Assembly (NCBI GenBank): GCA_010094025.1
Contig: ML991810.1
Location: 232,049 to 296,048 of the forward strand
Length of the DNA stretch: 64,000 nucleotides
Direction: 5' to 3'
Source: Viridothelium virens
Taxonomy: Eukaryota; Ascomycota; Dothideomycetes; Trypetheliales; Trypetheliaceae
The position numbers and the translations under genes were made by a program. The notes beneath the pieces are model-generated. The model was not told the origin of the DNA and did not search any database. It saw only the letters and a list, made by a program, of their open reading frames with translations. Positions within the stretch are counted from its first letter, which is position 1, and each line of letters starts with the position of its first letter. Below, piece after piece: positions 44,180-55,556 of this stretch.

Positions 44180-47100
44180 CTACCTCTTCCCCTTATTCCG
44201 TCCCCCCACCCCACCCGCAATCCTCCCCAAATGACTCAACCCACTCCTCCCCTTCGCAAACCCCCCCTGCCCCTGCCCCTGCCCCTGCCCCTGTCCCTGC
44301 CCCTTACTCTCCCCTCCCAACTGACTCCCTCCCCCCTCAAAGCCCCTCCCCAACCCGGGCAACTGCCTCCCCGCTCCCGCACTCGCCATCCCCACCGCCC
44401 TCAACTGGCCCCTCGCATCCGCCAACCCTTCCCTCCCCATCGCCGCAACCGTCGTCGAGGAGCGACCCAGCCTCGCCACAGCCGAGGGCTCGAGCGCGCG
44501 CGCCGCCGCAACCGCCGACGCCGCCGTTGCGACGCCATCGCCGCTCCAATCCGGATCCGCGCCGCGGTGTTCAGCCCCAGCGCCCGGCTCGAACGGCGGC
44601 TGCTCTTGCTGGTGCTGCTCGTCGGCATCGTTAGGGAGCAAGCCCTGGCTGCGCTGCAGGGCGCGGTGTGCGCGTTCTTGAACAGCTTTGAATTTATCGA
44701 GGAGCTCGGACCAGCGGATGGGGGCCGTGGCAGAGGGGTTGGTGGAGGAGGTGGTGGCAGCGGCGTCATCGCGGGCCTTGAGCCGGTTGCGGCCTTCGAA
44801 GCCGGCGTTGGCGGGGGTGGGGGGCGCGGAGACGCGCGGGGTGGTGGTGCTGGTGGAGGAGACGGGTCCGCCGGCGGAGTAAGGGGAGGCAGAGGAGGTG
44901 GTGGAGGGGGTGGAGGGGTGGTGGTGGAGGTAGCCGATGGCGGAGACGGAGCCGAGGCGGTTTTTGAGGGCGGCGAAGGCGGAGGATTGCGGGAGGAGCA
45001 TGAGGAGGCCGTAGAGGCATTTGTAGAGGTGGGGGAAGCGGTCGGGCTCGAGGAGTTGGAGGCGGAGGTAGGTGAAGACGGGGGATTCGAGGAGCTGGAC
45101 GAGCTTATCGATTTGAATGAGGATGCTGACGGTCATTTCGATCTGGTCGGCGAAGATCTGGAGGAGGTAGTAGGCTTGCTCGTATGCTTGTGCGAGGAGG
45201 CAGAGGCTGAAGGTCGCGACGGCGTTGTGGCACCAGGCGCGGAAAAGGGTGATGAAGAGAGTCTGGCCGTCACGGGAGTCAATGTTTCGGAGGCGTTTGC
45301 GGAGGTCGCTGAGTTCGGGAGCGGTGATGAGATTATTGTTGAGGTTTTGGACCATAATGCTAGCAAATTCGACGTCTTCGTCCCGTTCGAGACAGTCGGC
45401 CATGGTACGGTAGATACGCTCTGCGCTCAAGGAGACGCAGAGTTGACGGATAATAAGGTTGCCGCGAGTTTCAAGAAGCCTTCGGTCAGTGCAAAAGAGT
45501 TTGAGGAGATTAATCATAAACGAGGTGAAATAAGAGTCGTCGCTATTTTTGGAGATTTGTGAGAGTAAAAGGAGATCACGTGTGACCACTGATTCCGCCG
45601 GATCAGAGAGAGTTTTGAGCAGCGCGGGAAAAGTGCCATCGTTGATTGCGAGGATCTATGCAGACTGTCAGCGACTGGACGGCGAGCCGAGTGGTATCAA
45701 ACATTCTAACCTTTCGGGGAGATTTTCTATGCAACATGATAAGCCATGCGAGAGCCGCAACACGCGTTTCTTCGTGTTCATTCAAGAATTGGAGAGTTAA
45801 TGCTCCCACAGACGCCTCGTAGTCGAGATGTCTGGATTGCTTCGGTTCAGAAGATTCATCTTCGGGTGGAGTCGCAGGTAGCGATTTTGTTTCCTGGGGC
45901 GGATCGTCTTTTTGATCCTGCTGCTTTTTCTCAAAGTCAAGATCAGTACTCCTAGTCTTACGTTGTCTTATTGCCGCAAGTGTTTCTCGTCCCGTCGTTC
46001 CGTTTGCTTCCTTAAGAGCGGTCACAGCTGCAGGCGGCAGTCCTGACACAGCAGCAGGCGGTAGTTGCGCGATTGAGTCAACAGAAGCTTGCAGTGCTTG
46101 TCTTGGAGGTTCCTCCGCTAAGGACATGATATAATCCATCAAGGAGGAATTGACCCGATTTGCTGCTTGTCTCACCTGTTCCACGTTGCTCGCCATCGCC
46201 GGCAACACCTGCAAAAGCAGTTGGGGGACAAACGATAATATATCTTCTGCACAGATCTCGAAGAAGCTATCGATCCACCGAAGGGCCGTGAGCTGAATCT
46301 CTTCCTCTGTGAAGTCCCGTAAGCCCGCCAGGTTGTGAAAATTTGGTAGGCGCTGAAACTAACCAGGAGACTCGCTGAGAAATTTTACAAGAATTTCTAA
46401 GATCTCGGAGTACTCGATGTCTACGTCCTGACCCGGTACCCAATCACCGTCTGCATGATCAAATTTCTCATCCGTGATCGAATCTTGGTCTACTGATGTA
46501 GATTCTGCCGCCTCACTGTCAGCAGGCAATTTCTCTTCCTGACTCTCCGGTATGCTCTTAACACTCCTCTCTGTCCTGATACTTCTTCCTGTTCGCTCGC
46601 TCTTGACGCTGGAATTGGATCGCTTCACGCGATATTCAGTCTGACTTTTCTTGCTCTCGGCAATTCCTCGTTTTATACGAGCTATCTTCTTGATCTCTGT
46701 GAGGAAACGCTCCAATGCTATCTGTGTGGAATTATGTACGTCTTGATTCTCGTCGCTAAGAAATTTGAGGAGACCGCCGAGGAAAGATGGTAAGTATGTT
46801 ACCAGTTCGAGATCGGGGATCGAATCCAGAAGCGTCAACCATGACACCAGGAATTGGCGTACAAAAGGATGAATCGCACCAATCTTTTCGTGAAGTAGAG
46901 GAATGAAGCGGGATAGAGAGAATGCTGTGGGTAGGTCCAGACCGAGCGCTGCTTTTGTAGATTCGGAATCTGGTACAGCTGTGTCCTCGGATATATGTAG
47001 GACGGATACGTAGGTCGATGCTGATTCGGACACTATATCTTTCACCAGGCGATCTAGTAGCTCTGCACCATTCTTGACTGAGGGTTCGAGATCTCCAGCT

Positions 47101-47695
47101 AGCTAGTATATAGCTATTAGCTTTTGCAAGCGTCCGCTAATAGTTAATGCACATCCATACCTTGCACAGGGCGTCAAATATCTGATTGAAATACAACAGG
47201 ATCTCCCCCTTGGCAACTTTTGCAATGTTGTACATACTCTCGCAGGCATAATACCGCACTCGTGCATCTATATCATCGAAACAGGCGAGGACTGGAGGGA
47301 CGATTTTGTGGAGGTATCGGGCGACGTCCTACTATGAGCATGAGCAAAAGCAGAATAATAAATATCGTATGAGATTGACGCACAGGACCCAATGCTATTG
47401 AGGCCGCGGCAAGACCGATGAGGCCGCCATTTCTGGCATGGGGCTGGTGGACAGCAAAGGCAAAGTCATTGCAAAGCTGGTCCACAATCTTTTCTATCCT
47501 GGTATAATCGTTCGCGTTGAGTGCATTGCGTACTTGAGTTTCGAGCCTAGTCAGAATGAGGATACTGGCCTTTCTGAATAGCCACGAAGGAGCCAAGCAG
47601 CTCAAGTGAACGGCTGGGTTCACTTACTCGAGTGCACCGCCTTTACGTTTGTCATAGAGCTTGTCGTTTAATGCTTTGTGCGTATTGGCATCCAT
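44180..47695 (-). CDS. vac14: Vac14, scaffold of the PIKfyve/Fab1 phosphoinositide kinase complex
   Basis: Six exons: 47695..47628, 47546..47384, 47328..47161, 47102..46364, 46306..45711 and 45655..44180, giving 1069 residues. The N-terminal Vac14 HEAT block is unmistakable: LYDKRKGGALE, then FAVHQPHARNGGLIGLAAASIALGP, ARVRYYACESMYNIAKVAKGEI and SVKNGAELLDRLVKDIVSES. The Vac14/Fig4-binding C-terminal domain follows (ALRWIDSFFEIC, SYFTSFMINLLKLF, VEFASIMVQNLN, ATFSLCLLAQAYEQAYYLL). Vac14 holds Fab1 and Fig4 together on the vacuole or late endosome to make PtdIns(3,5)P2. The last 270 residues are a fungal-type disordered tail with a GQGQGQ repeat. The donors at introns 2 (GTGCGT), 4 and 5 (GTTAG) are weaker than consensus but keep frame and motif. 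Confidence 0.92.
44265..44305. repeat. hexanucleotide repeat (cccctg)n in vac14
   Basis: About six copies of ctgccc in tandem encode the Gly-Gln dipeptide run (GQGQGQGQ) in the disordered tail of Vac14. It remains in frame. Confidence 0.8.
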
Positions 47696-48031
47696 GACCG
47701 GGACTGGAAGTCAGACGCCGGACTAATGACTACCTCGAATAGGGACGGGGGACTGCAGAGGACAAATGCCTGCCTTGCATTGTTGTGGACCGCAAGGATG
47801 GGTGCGAGAGAACGGAATCGCGTGGTTTGGGTGGTGAAAGTTCACGTTGGCAAGATGCGGGATGACATCGCGTTCAAAACATGCCCCTCCCCAGCCAGCT
47901 CCCTCTTTGTTTGCCTAGGTACACGTCAACATTCGACATGTCTGCCCCTCCGCAGGCTTCATGGGGAATTCAAGCTCCTCAGAATGGAAATCTCGACCGT
48001 CGAGTTTCTAACCAGCAGCTCCTGAAGCTTC
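47696..48031. promoter_or_regulatory. bidirectional promoter between vac14 and DENND6-like gene
   Basis: 336 bp separate the two divergent ATGs. An upstream plus-strand ATG at 47939 opens a 44-codon frame in a different phase, ending at 48072, which would act as an overlapping uORF if transcribed. No strong motif was seen. Confidence 0.4.
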
Positions 48032-49799
48032 ATGACCTCCGTGTCGGGTGCAATGGGCGAACGTCATGTTGAACGCCGTGGGGGCTACGAGTATCCCTTC
48101 AATCTCCAAAGATTTCGTCAGTGGGCATTGGCCTTGTAAGCTTCCGAGACGCGGATCTGCCCAATAGCTCCGACTGATTGCACTAGCGTCGTGTGTAACT
48201 TCAACGTAGACATTGGTATGGTGGCGTCGACGGTTTCAAGGCAACCGCTTACCTTGACCAGGTCCAGAGATAGAATTGGTCTATCCCGAGACACACTTTT
48301 CAACCAGTGATCTTTTGGCTATTTCTTTCAACAGGTTCGTCTAAACGATTTTTGGTTTTACCTATGTGTTAGAGTATCCCTGCTGAGCATCTTCAGTTTT
48401 CCTGAGCGCCAGGACTCAGACACTACTGCTGACCTAGGGTTTCATTACACGATCAACAACCATTCGCCCGACGTGCAGTTACAGTCTCCGCACCCTCCAT
48501 ATGGCAGTCCATCCTTCTTGTTTGCTTCTTGTGTATTCCGTCAAGAAGCAGATCGCCTATCCAAGCGAAACTACGACCAAAAGACTCTTATCATCGTATC
48601 ACATCATGAGTTTCCGTCGTTCTTTCTCAGGATAGTACGAGACATCACGGCAAGGGACGTCATCAGCAATCCAGATGCGTTGATGGCAGCTTGCGGTCAA
48701 ATTGCTCAGTGGCAGCCCCCCTCAATGGGCAAGCAGACACTGCCATTTTTAGGATCCTTGCTAGAGCTACATATGTAAGCAAAGGAGAATCGATCAACCT
48801 TCTCATCGCTACTCTATCCTACGAATCAGCTCGATGTGATCGACTGTGTCACCTTTGCTGACTATCATTAGAGCTCCCCATCAATCTCTACCTCTTCAAG
48901 GTCTACAGATTCTTCCAGCCATCAGCGAAAAGCTCACGACCTCCCCAATATATGCTTACCAGCCTGTTGCATCGTGGGAGAAGATTATCCGTTACCTGCC
49001 ATCTCTTTGGGATCTATACAAAGCCTTTGAGAAGATGCTACTTTCGGAATCCGTCATAGTCCTAGCGAAGAATCCTCAGGTGTGCAGTGAGATCATCTCT
49101 GCACTGGTAGATCTGATTCGGCCGATCCCTTATGCTGGCGAATGTCGACCCTATGCCATCATGCAATCGGAATTCTTTGCTTCCAATCTCGAGCACGGTC
49201 CTAATCGAAGCTTTGTAGTTGGCATAACCAACCCATTCCTCCTCAAACGACTCATGGCTCAACTCGACGGGGCCAAACCCCCCTACATCCTCTACTTAAG
49301 AGAAGGCCGAACCCCGACCCCGCTCAAAGTCGACAAAGATGATCATCAAAAGCGAAGTAATGATGAACTGCCTGGCTCGCCCGTACCCCTTCAGCATTTC
49401 AAGTCATACATCAAACCTGACTACTCATTTCTGAGTTCGCTCGAATTAATGATGACCAACAACGATCCATCACTAAGTCCGACTATTCGTCGACACTTCA
49501 CATACATTGCCGCGCAGTTTCTTGCTCCCTTCAACCGCTATTTCGCCACGTTGATGTCTTCAGTTGTAACATCTCCAGGAGGGAACCTCAACTATCACAA
49601 CTTCTCCGAAGCCGATTTCATGAAGAACCTTGCGCATCATGGATCGAGCGTGCCTTTCAAAGGAAATAGCGCTCTGGCAAGACACAGATCCAGAGATACA
49701 TTGTATCTGGCATTCTGCCGAAGTGCCAGTTTTTACTCGTGGTTGGAGATGAAATTGAGTCTCGAGAAAGAGGCGAGCGCTGGTCTGCTAGGGTCATAA
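48032..49799 (+). CDS. DENND6-like DENN-domain protein (Rab exchange factor candidate)
   Basis: Five exons: 48032-48135, 48187-48215, 48262-48334, 48397-48774 and 48872-49799, giving 503 residues. Splicing assembles the DENND6 order: RFRQWALAFVVCNFNVDIGPEIELVYP, SFNSFPERQDSD, FASCVFRQEADRLSKRNYDQKTLIIVS, WEKIIRYLPSLWDLYKAFEKMLLSESVIVLAK, then PYAIMQSEFF and RSFVVGITNPFLLK. The C-terminus is helical (LRRHFTYIAAQFLAPFNRYF-like). DENND6/FAM116 proteins are guanine-nucleotide exchange factors for endosomal Rabs (Rab14 in animals); the fungal Rab target is not known to me. ATG 48032 is the first in frame after an upstream stop, though the short exon 2 (29 bp) makes the 5' model less certain. Confidence 0.82.
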
Positions 49800-52166
49800 T
49801 TGGATCAACAAAGAGTCAATAATCATGCGTCGGATCACTTTGTACCACCCTTGCTGGCGTAAGAAAGTAATCGCTCCAAGCATCAACGACGTTTGCTTGA
49901 CTCTGATCCATAAGGCTGGCTTGGATTTGGGCCTACTAGAAAGGGAAAGTCTTCAGGAAAGAAGAGAAGACGCAAGCCCGGATCTCAGGGCTTGGAACAG
50001 GCCATGCGTCTTTCCAAAAATAAGTCCGCTGTAGCTCTTGAAATGGGGAAAGGTCCGTTTCCCCGTTTCCTGTGGCCAATGAAGAGTGGATGGTTGCTCC
50101 GAGAGAGCGCCCCTAGGGAGATGGTTGGGAGAAGGATCTAGCAATATGGATGCAATAATGAGGCATTTGCAGTTATCAGTGCTAGAAGCTAGAGGCTTGA
50201 CTACTGTGTGGAACAGCAGCAGAAGGACCAGTTTTGGTGTCGCTTCTTAGCATAATTGCCGCCACCAATCCCGATCTCTGAAGCTTTGGTTTGCATGCCA
50301 GGCAGTCGCAGTACCTAGCAGAATCAACCCAACATATCCCTCTGCATAGGGTTAGAACGATGCGTGAATTCGATCGCTGCATGATACATGGGTACTTTTG
50401 CCGGTGAGCTAGACGAAAGACAGATTGGGACTACATTGACGTTGCCTTGGTCATCGGAGTAGGAAAGTCAATTTTCTCGGACATATGCAGCGATACTTGG
50501 ATGACAAGAAATACAATATTCCGCACGTTATGTGCTGCGCTTATCTCGGAAGAGATTCCGTAATTCTGAAGAGCTGAAGGAGAGGGCGTGTCAATCGCGA
50601 GTGAATACTGTCAGAAGGTCCTTTGGAGTACGTAATGTCACCGGCAACTACATCGATAAGACGGTGCCCAATGCCCAATAGATCCCTGTCTAGAAGATCT
50701 CTTGATGGCCACTATGCAGAGTGAGGCTGGTTCTCGAATTCTAATTCCACAAAGCAGAATGCTCGGTGGAAATCATGAAGGTGTGGTCAGCAAGTGTCGC
50801 GATCGGGACATTGTATCGGGCATCTATCTCGCTTTATTATTGCAGCCGAGAGACCAGCTCAGGTGGTAGTAGTCCCAATAGATAGAGGGTGCCGAGGATA
50901 TCAGGCTTCGAGAAAGCACACCAGTTTTGCTCGGGCTTACGGGAGAGGTGCAGGAGAGAGGACAGACATCAAGGCGAATGTTGCACCTGACAACCCCAGG
51001 CAAATTCCGAAGCTCTCTCGACAAACCCACGCTTCGTGGGGGTAATCGAGACCATGAAGGAGTATATGATTGGCCAAGGGGCCCTTCTCACCGCTTGTAG
51101 CCTCTTGTCGGGTTTAGCTGCTTCTGCATGACAGACGTGGCGGACGCGGAATGATCCTGGATGCAATTCCCTCTGCTAGTACTGTACGCGAAAATGTACC
51201 TCAAGAGAACCGTCAATAACACCATGCCCCGCCAGCCAGACTAATTTTTAGCAGTCGCAAGATGTCGGTGAAGTACTCCGTACGTATCCTCGGTAATTTG
51301 ATAGGATTTTTTTTGTCGCTATTGGCCGAGATTGACGCTCCAATCTGAGTAGATGATGCTACGCGACTCCAGCATAGGGCTGCTTTGCATATGCAGATAA
51401 TCTTGAAGGTTTAGGGAGTGAAGTTCAGTAAGCACGACGGAAGAGCGAGTCATGAGATCTGCCCTATAATGACCTTCCATGGTACTGGTACCGCATACCT
51501 AGTGTGCGGAATTTTCGGTAATGACGGGACGGCTAGGACAAAATAAGGCGTTTTGATGCCCATGGAGATCAGGACGACATCAATTTCTGACTTGCCATAT
51601 CTAATCTAGTCCCTTGTCCGCTGCTTCAAACCTCCATCACCATGTCCGGACCTTTCGATGACGTTCAAAGTACCCCTGTTGCATGTGCCACTGTGACGGT
51701 ACTCTGTCTCGAGCCCTAGCACCAAGAGCATTCAACAATGAGTCCACGCGGTTGCAAGGATCTGGCGTCACATCGTCGAACATGGCGGTACCTGGACCCT
51801 CACAGGCGAAGTACCTCTCACCGATTTTTGTACCGGCAACCATTTGGTAATATTGAGGAGCTCCGAAGGAGCCAGTCACCACCTTTTCAAATCGCACGTC
51901 GGCGTCAGCCCTGTTCTCCATGGCTCCTGATGCGTGATTTTGCCTCTCGATAGCCGGGCCAGTTGGTCTGCTTGCAATAACCGATTGGATCTCTTTAGGT
52001 ACTTTGGCTTCTTTCTGTAAATTCTCGTGGCGTCCCCCTTTATCTCTCAATTCCACCACCTACGTGCTTGCTGCCCGATGCGTCATGATGCCGTTCACAT
52101 ATACTTAATTCCCCTTCCCGCTCTCATTCTCCAATCTGCCTTGCTTGTCGACTAGATGGTCTAATT
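49800..52166. other. intergenic, about 2.4 kb
   Basis: Only short frames are present, and a 140-codon minus-strand frame at 51637-52059 lacks an ATG at its start. One TACTCCGTA motif at 51274. A poly-T run lies near 51310. No gene is supported. Confidence 0.45.
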
Positions 52167-54227
52167 ATGACCGCACCAGGTCCAAGTAAGATACTCTCAG
52201 AGGAGAAGTCCATCGGGGCTTCTTCAGAAAAGTCTCCACCAAATGCGACTACTACGCCAAGATCTATCATGGCTACGATACAAGATGATGACGAACGTTT
52301 ATTGGCACGAATTGGGTACAAACAAGTATGACCTGAGCATGCCCACTGTCAGTACGTCTTGTTGACCATATTCTCCAGGAGCTAAAGCGTGAATTCACCA
52401 AATGGTCCACTGTGTCCTATGCCATCTCCATCTTGGGAGTGTTGGGATCCGTGCCGGCAACCTTTGGAAGTCCTATCACCGCCGGAGGTCCGGCGACGGC
52501 TGTGTGGGCATGGTTTGTAGGATCATGCATGGCCATGTGCATTGCAAGCTCGGGTGCGTGGAGGCCCTTCCAGATGTCGATTTTAACTTCGTGAGGCCCA
52601 TCCAAAGCTTACTTTTCATTGCCTAGTGGCCGAGCTAGTGTCCGCATACCCAACTGCGGGTGGCATGTACTTTGTCACAAAGCATGTCGTGCCCAAAGAG
52701 CATGTGGCTATTTGGGCCTGGGTCATCGGCTGGTGCAACTTTCTTGGACAAGCTGCTGGAGTGGCTAGCCTTGCATACACTATTGCTCAGCTTATTTTAG
52801 CCGGTGCAACAATGAACTCAACCTTCATTGATGACACTTACTCGTATACTCCGTACGCTCCTCATTCTCTCTTTGCTCTCCCTGCAAGCGATTGACCAGG
52901 GGCACAGCAATGCCTTGCAGACGGTACTGTTGGCAATTCTCGTGCTATGTCTTTTCGGAACCATCTGTTCATTGACCACGAAATCGCTTCACCGGATCGT
53001 GATTTGGTTTGCGCCTATCAACAGTATGTCGTCAACTCGACCTTGAATCTCATTCCACTGAAGACATTGATCAGTTCTTGCCTCGATCAGCATTTGCATT
53101 GCTCTTTTAATTCTCACGCCAAACAAACAAAGCGCGACTTGGGTCTTTACTCACGTCACCGATGGCTCCGGTTGGGGTAGCAAAGGCTTTTCCTTCTTCC
53201 TTGGGTAAGATCACCAGACGGTCAGAATGTTGGTTATTGAACTCATTCCAGGTTCTTGTCCGTCGCATGGACCATGACAGATTACGATGGAACCACTCAG
53301 TAAGTGCCGGCATCGACCATACTACTAAACCTCCTGTTCACGGCATTTCGTAGTATGTCTGAGGAAACGCACGATGCGGCCATTCGGGGTCCCGTCGCTA
53401 TCAGAGCTGCTGTCTTTGTATCTGGTGTTGTCGGCTGGATGCTCACCATCACCTTCTGCTTCTGTCTTTCGGACCTAGATGCGATCATTGCTTCACCCAC
53501 TGGCCTTCCCGCTGCTCAAATCTTCCTGAACGCAGGCGGTCGAGCAGGTGGAACCACCATGCTCTTCTTCGTCATCTTGGTCCAATTCTTCACCGGCTGC
53601 AGTGCCATGTTGGCAAATGCAAGGATGGCGTACGCTTTCGCACGAGACGACGCGTTTCCGTTCTCAAGGTAGCCACCCATTTCCGCGTGTTTTCCCAGCT
53701 CATGCCTAATTTTTCCTCTCTTCTCTAGCTTCTGGTCTCGCATCAATTCCCTCACGCACACCCCCGTAAACGCCGTCTGGCTCGTCGTTTTTTTCTGCAC
53801 CTGCCTCAATCTCATCGGCATGGGTTCGACCCAGACCATCGTCTCCATCTTCAATGTCACTGCTCCAGCCCTCGACCTCTCCTACATCGCTGTCGTCGTC
53901 GCCCACATTGTCTACGCGCACCGGGTCCAGTTCATCGAAGGCCCTTACACCTTAGGACGCTGGGGTCGTCCCGTGAACGCTGTCGCAATCACCTGGGTCG
54001 TCTTCATCAGTACGATTTTGTTCTTTCCAACCACGCGGCCAGTCACGCCCGAGAATATGAATTATGCGGTCTGCGTGGCGGCCTTCATTGCGCTGTTCAG
54101 TCTGACGTGGTGGTGCGTGGGTGCGCGGAAGAAGTACACAGGGCCGCGGACGAAGGATCTCTTGGATGCGGTGCCGAGCGAGGACCCGGAGGAGGGGTTT
54201 GATCGGATACATGACTTTGCGGCGTGA
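52167..54227 (+). CDS. APC-superfamily amino acid/GABA/choline permease
   Basis: Eight exons: 52167-52325, 52379-52553, 52627-52803, 52889-53023, 53075-53204, 53252-53299, 53354-53668 and 53729-54227, giving 545 residues. The N-tail is cytosolic. The first membrane segment has the family loop ISILGVLGSVPATFGSPITAGGPA. Later landmarks are WVIGWCNFLGQAAGVAS, FTHVTDGSGWGSKGFSFFLGFLSVAWTMTDYDGTTHMSEETHDA, FFTGCSAMLANARMAYAFARDDAFPFS and THTPVNAVW. About 12 hydrophobic segments fit a UGA4/HNM1-type plasma-membrane importer; the substrate is not predictable. The exon 3/4 join is uneasy: the obvious donor at 52852 (CC|GTACGC) puts the next exon one base out of frame. A weaker donor at 52804 (GTGCAA) with acceptor TGCAAG keeps the frame but drops a stretch usually present. 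Confidence 0.82.
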
Positions 54228-55556
54228 AGGCCGCAGTCGGCCGTGCAATCGCTTAGTATTTTCCGGGGTCGATGTCTGTCGGAGGTCGAGCCGCATGACC
54301 TCGATCCTCGAAATCCATCCCTAGCCACCAATATAGAACGGTAAGGAAATTTTTTTTTTTTGAATTGATAGAAGTCTTCAGGATTACCTTGCAGACTGTA
54401 CGCTACAAGTTTCTAAGCTGTATTCAAATTGTTGAGTGAGAAATGATGCCCGACAGATACATGTTGAAGCCGAATGGTCGTATGCCGGGATGGTTTACCT
54501 ATGCTAGCCCGTGTTTTCTCAAACTTGGACTCGTCATATTGTAATAGCATGCAACGTGAAAATTTCAAGTCCAGGGATAGAGAACATATCTATGGACCAT
54601 CCTCTATTTTTTGAGCTATCCGCAGAAAAAAACTATGTTGTTGCGATGGAGTAGGAGCGGTTGCATGTTATCGAGATTTTGCGGGTTGCATCTCAATCGG
54701 TCGGAGATCATATGGTTTGGCGCTTTTGGTACTTCTGGCCACACCGTAAAATCGGTTACGGCAGTGCAAGACTACCTTTTGCCGTAAGGTCCTGTCTACA
54801 AATCGAGGTGCAGTGCAGCACCCCACCCTCCTCCAGGACTATTTAAACTTAAGGCCTACTGGGACAAAACATTGACAGCGGGGCATGAGGGGCTAGGTGA
54901 GTGGGTAGGTACCTACCCAGGTAGGTAGGTAGGTAAACAACCTTTGAAGATTGATTCAACCACAAAAATATATACCTAATTACCATACAAGCCGGCAGAG
55001 ACTACCATCAGGCTTTCTCCATAAATCTGCAAGTCAATTTGCAATTTCTTTCCTGTGTATCACAAGCTGGTTCTGATCCCAAAACTCCAACCTCGTATGG
55101 TCTCCGCTACCCTTCCCCGCTACCAAGAGCAAACTGCATTCATCCCGGATTATTCAACCAGATAACCACATAGGACAAAGCGTACATGATTGCCATGCGC
55201 TCACATCAATAAGAAACTCATTCTTGACTCGCTGCAATGCAAGAGCCTCTCTTGGTCTTTGGTATATGGAACTATGCAGGTGACGTATACCGCTTACTTC
55301 ATCTTTGATAATATCAACCACGGATTCCCTCAATATTTCATGACGTTCAGATAATATCGCTGATCTGTTATTCAACTACCTAAAATGGGGTATTAGATTG
55401 TTCTGCCAGGTCCTCCGTGCCCTCGTATATTCCTTGAACCTCGCAAGACGAATTCAAGCCAAGTCAGCAAAGCAAACGCCGACCACAACCGAGACAAATC
55501 CTCAAACGCCAGTCTCTCCTCTCTAAAGAGCTTGGGCACTATGTCAAGGCAGACCA
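54228..55556. other. intergenic, convergent 3' ends, about 1.3 kb
   Basis: Lies between the permease and vid27 stops. Contains a poly-T run (54351-54360) and a TAGG-repeat palindrome at 54896-54936. No coding frame is supported. Confidence 0.5.
54896..54936. repeat. TAGG microsatellite with 16-bp palindrome
   Basis: A run of (ggta)/(taggtagg) units contains the perfect palindrome GGGTAGGTACCTACCC at 54903-54918. It could form a small cruciform. It lies in noncoding DNA. Confidence 0.75.

Noticed and set aside
44231-45562. 443-codon plus-strand frame opposite vac14
   Set aside because: It starts in the Pro/Leu complement of the GQ repeat and runs antisense to conserved Vac14 sequence. Composition is an artefact of high GC.
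51637-52059. 140-codon minus-strand frame near the permease
   Set aside because: The frame starts at GTG, no family is recognisable, and it lies in the permease promoter.
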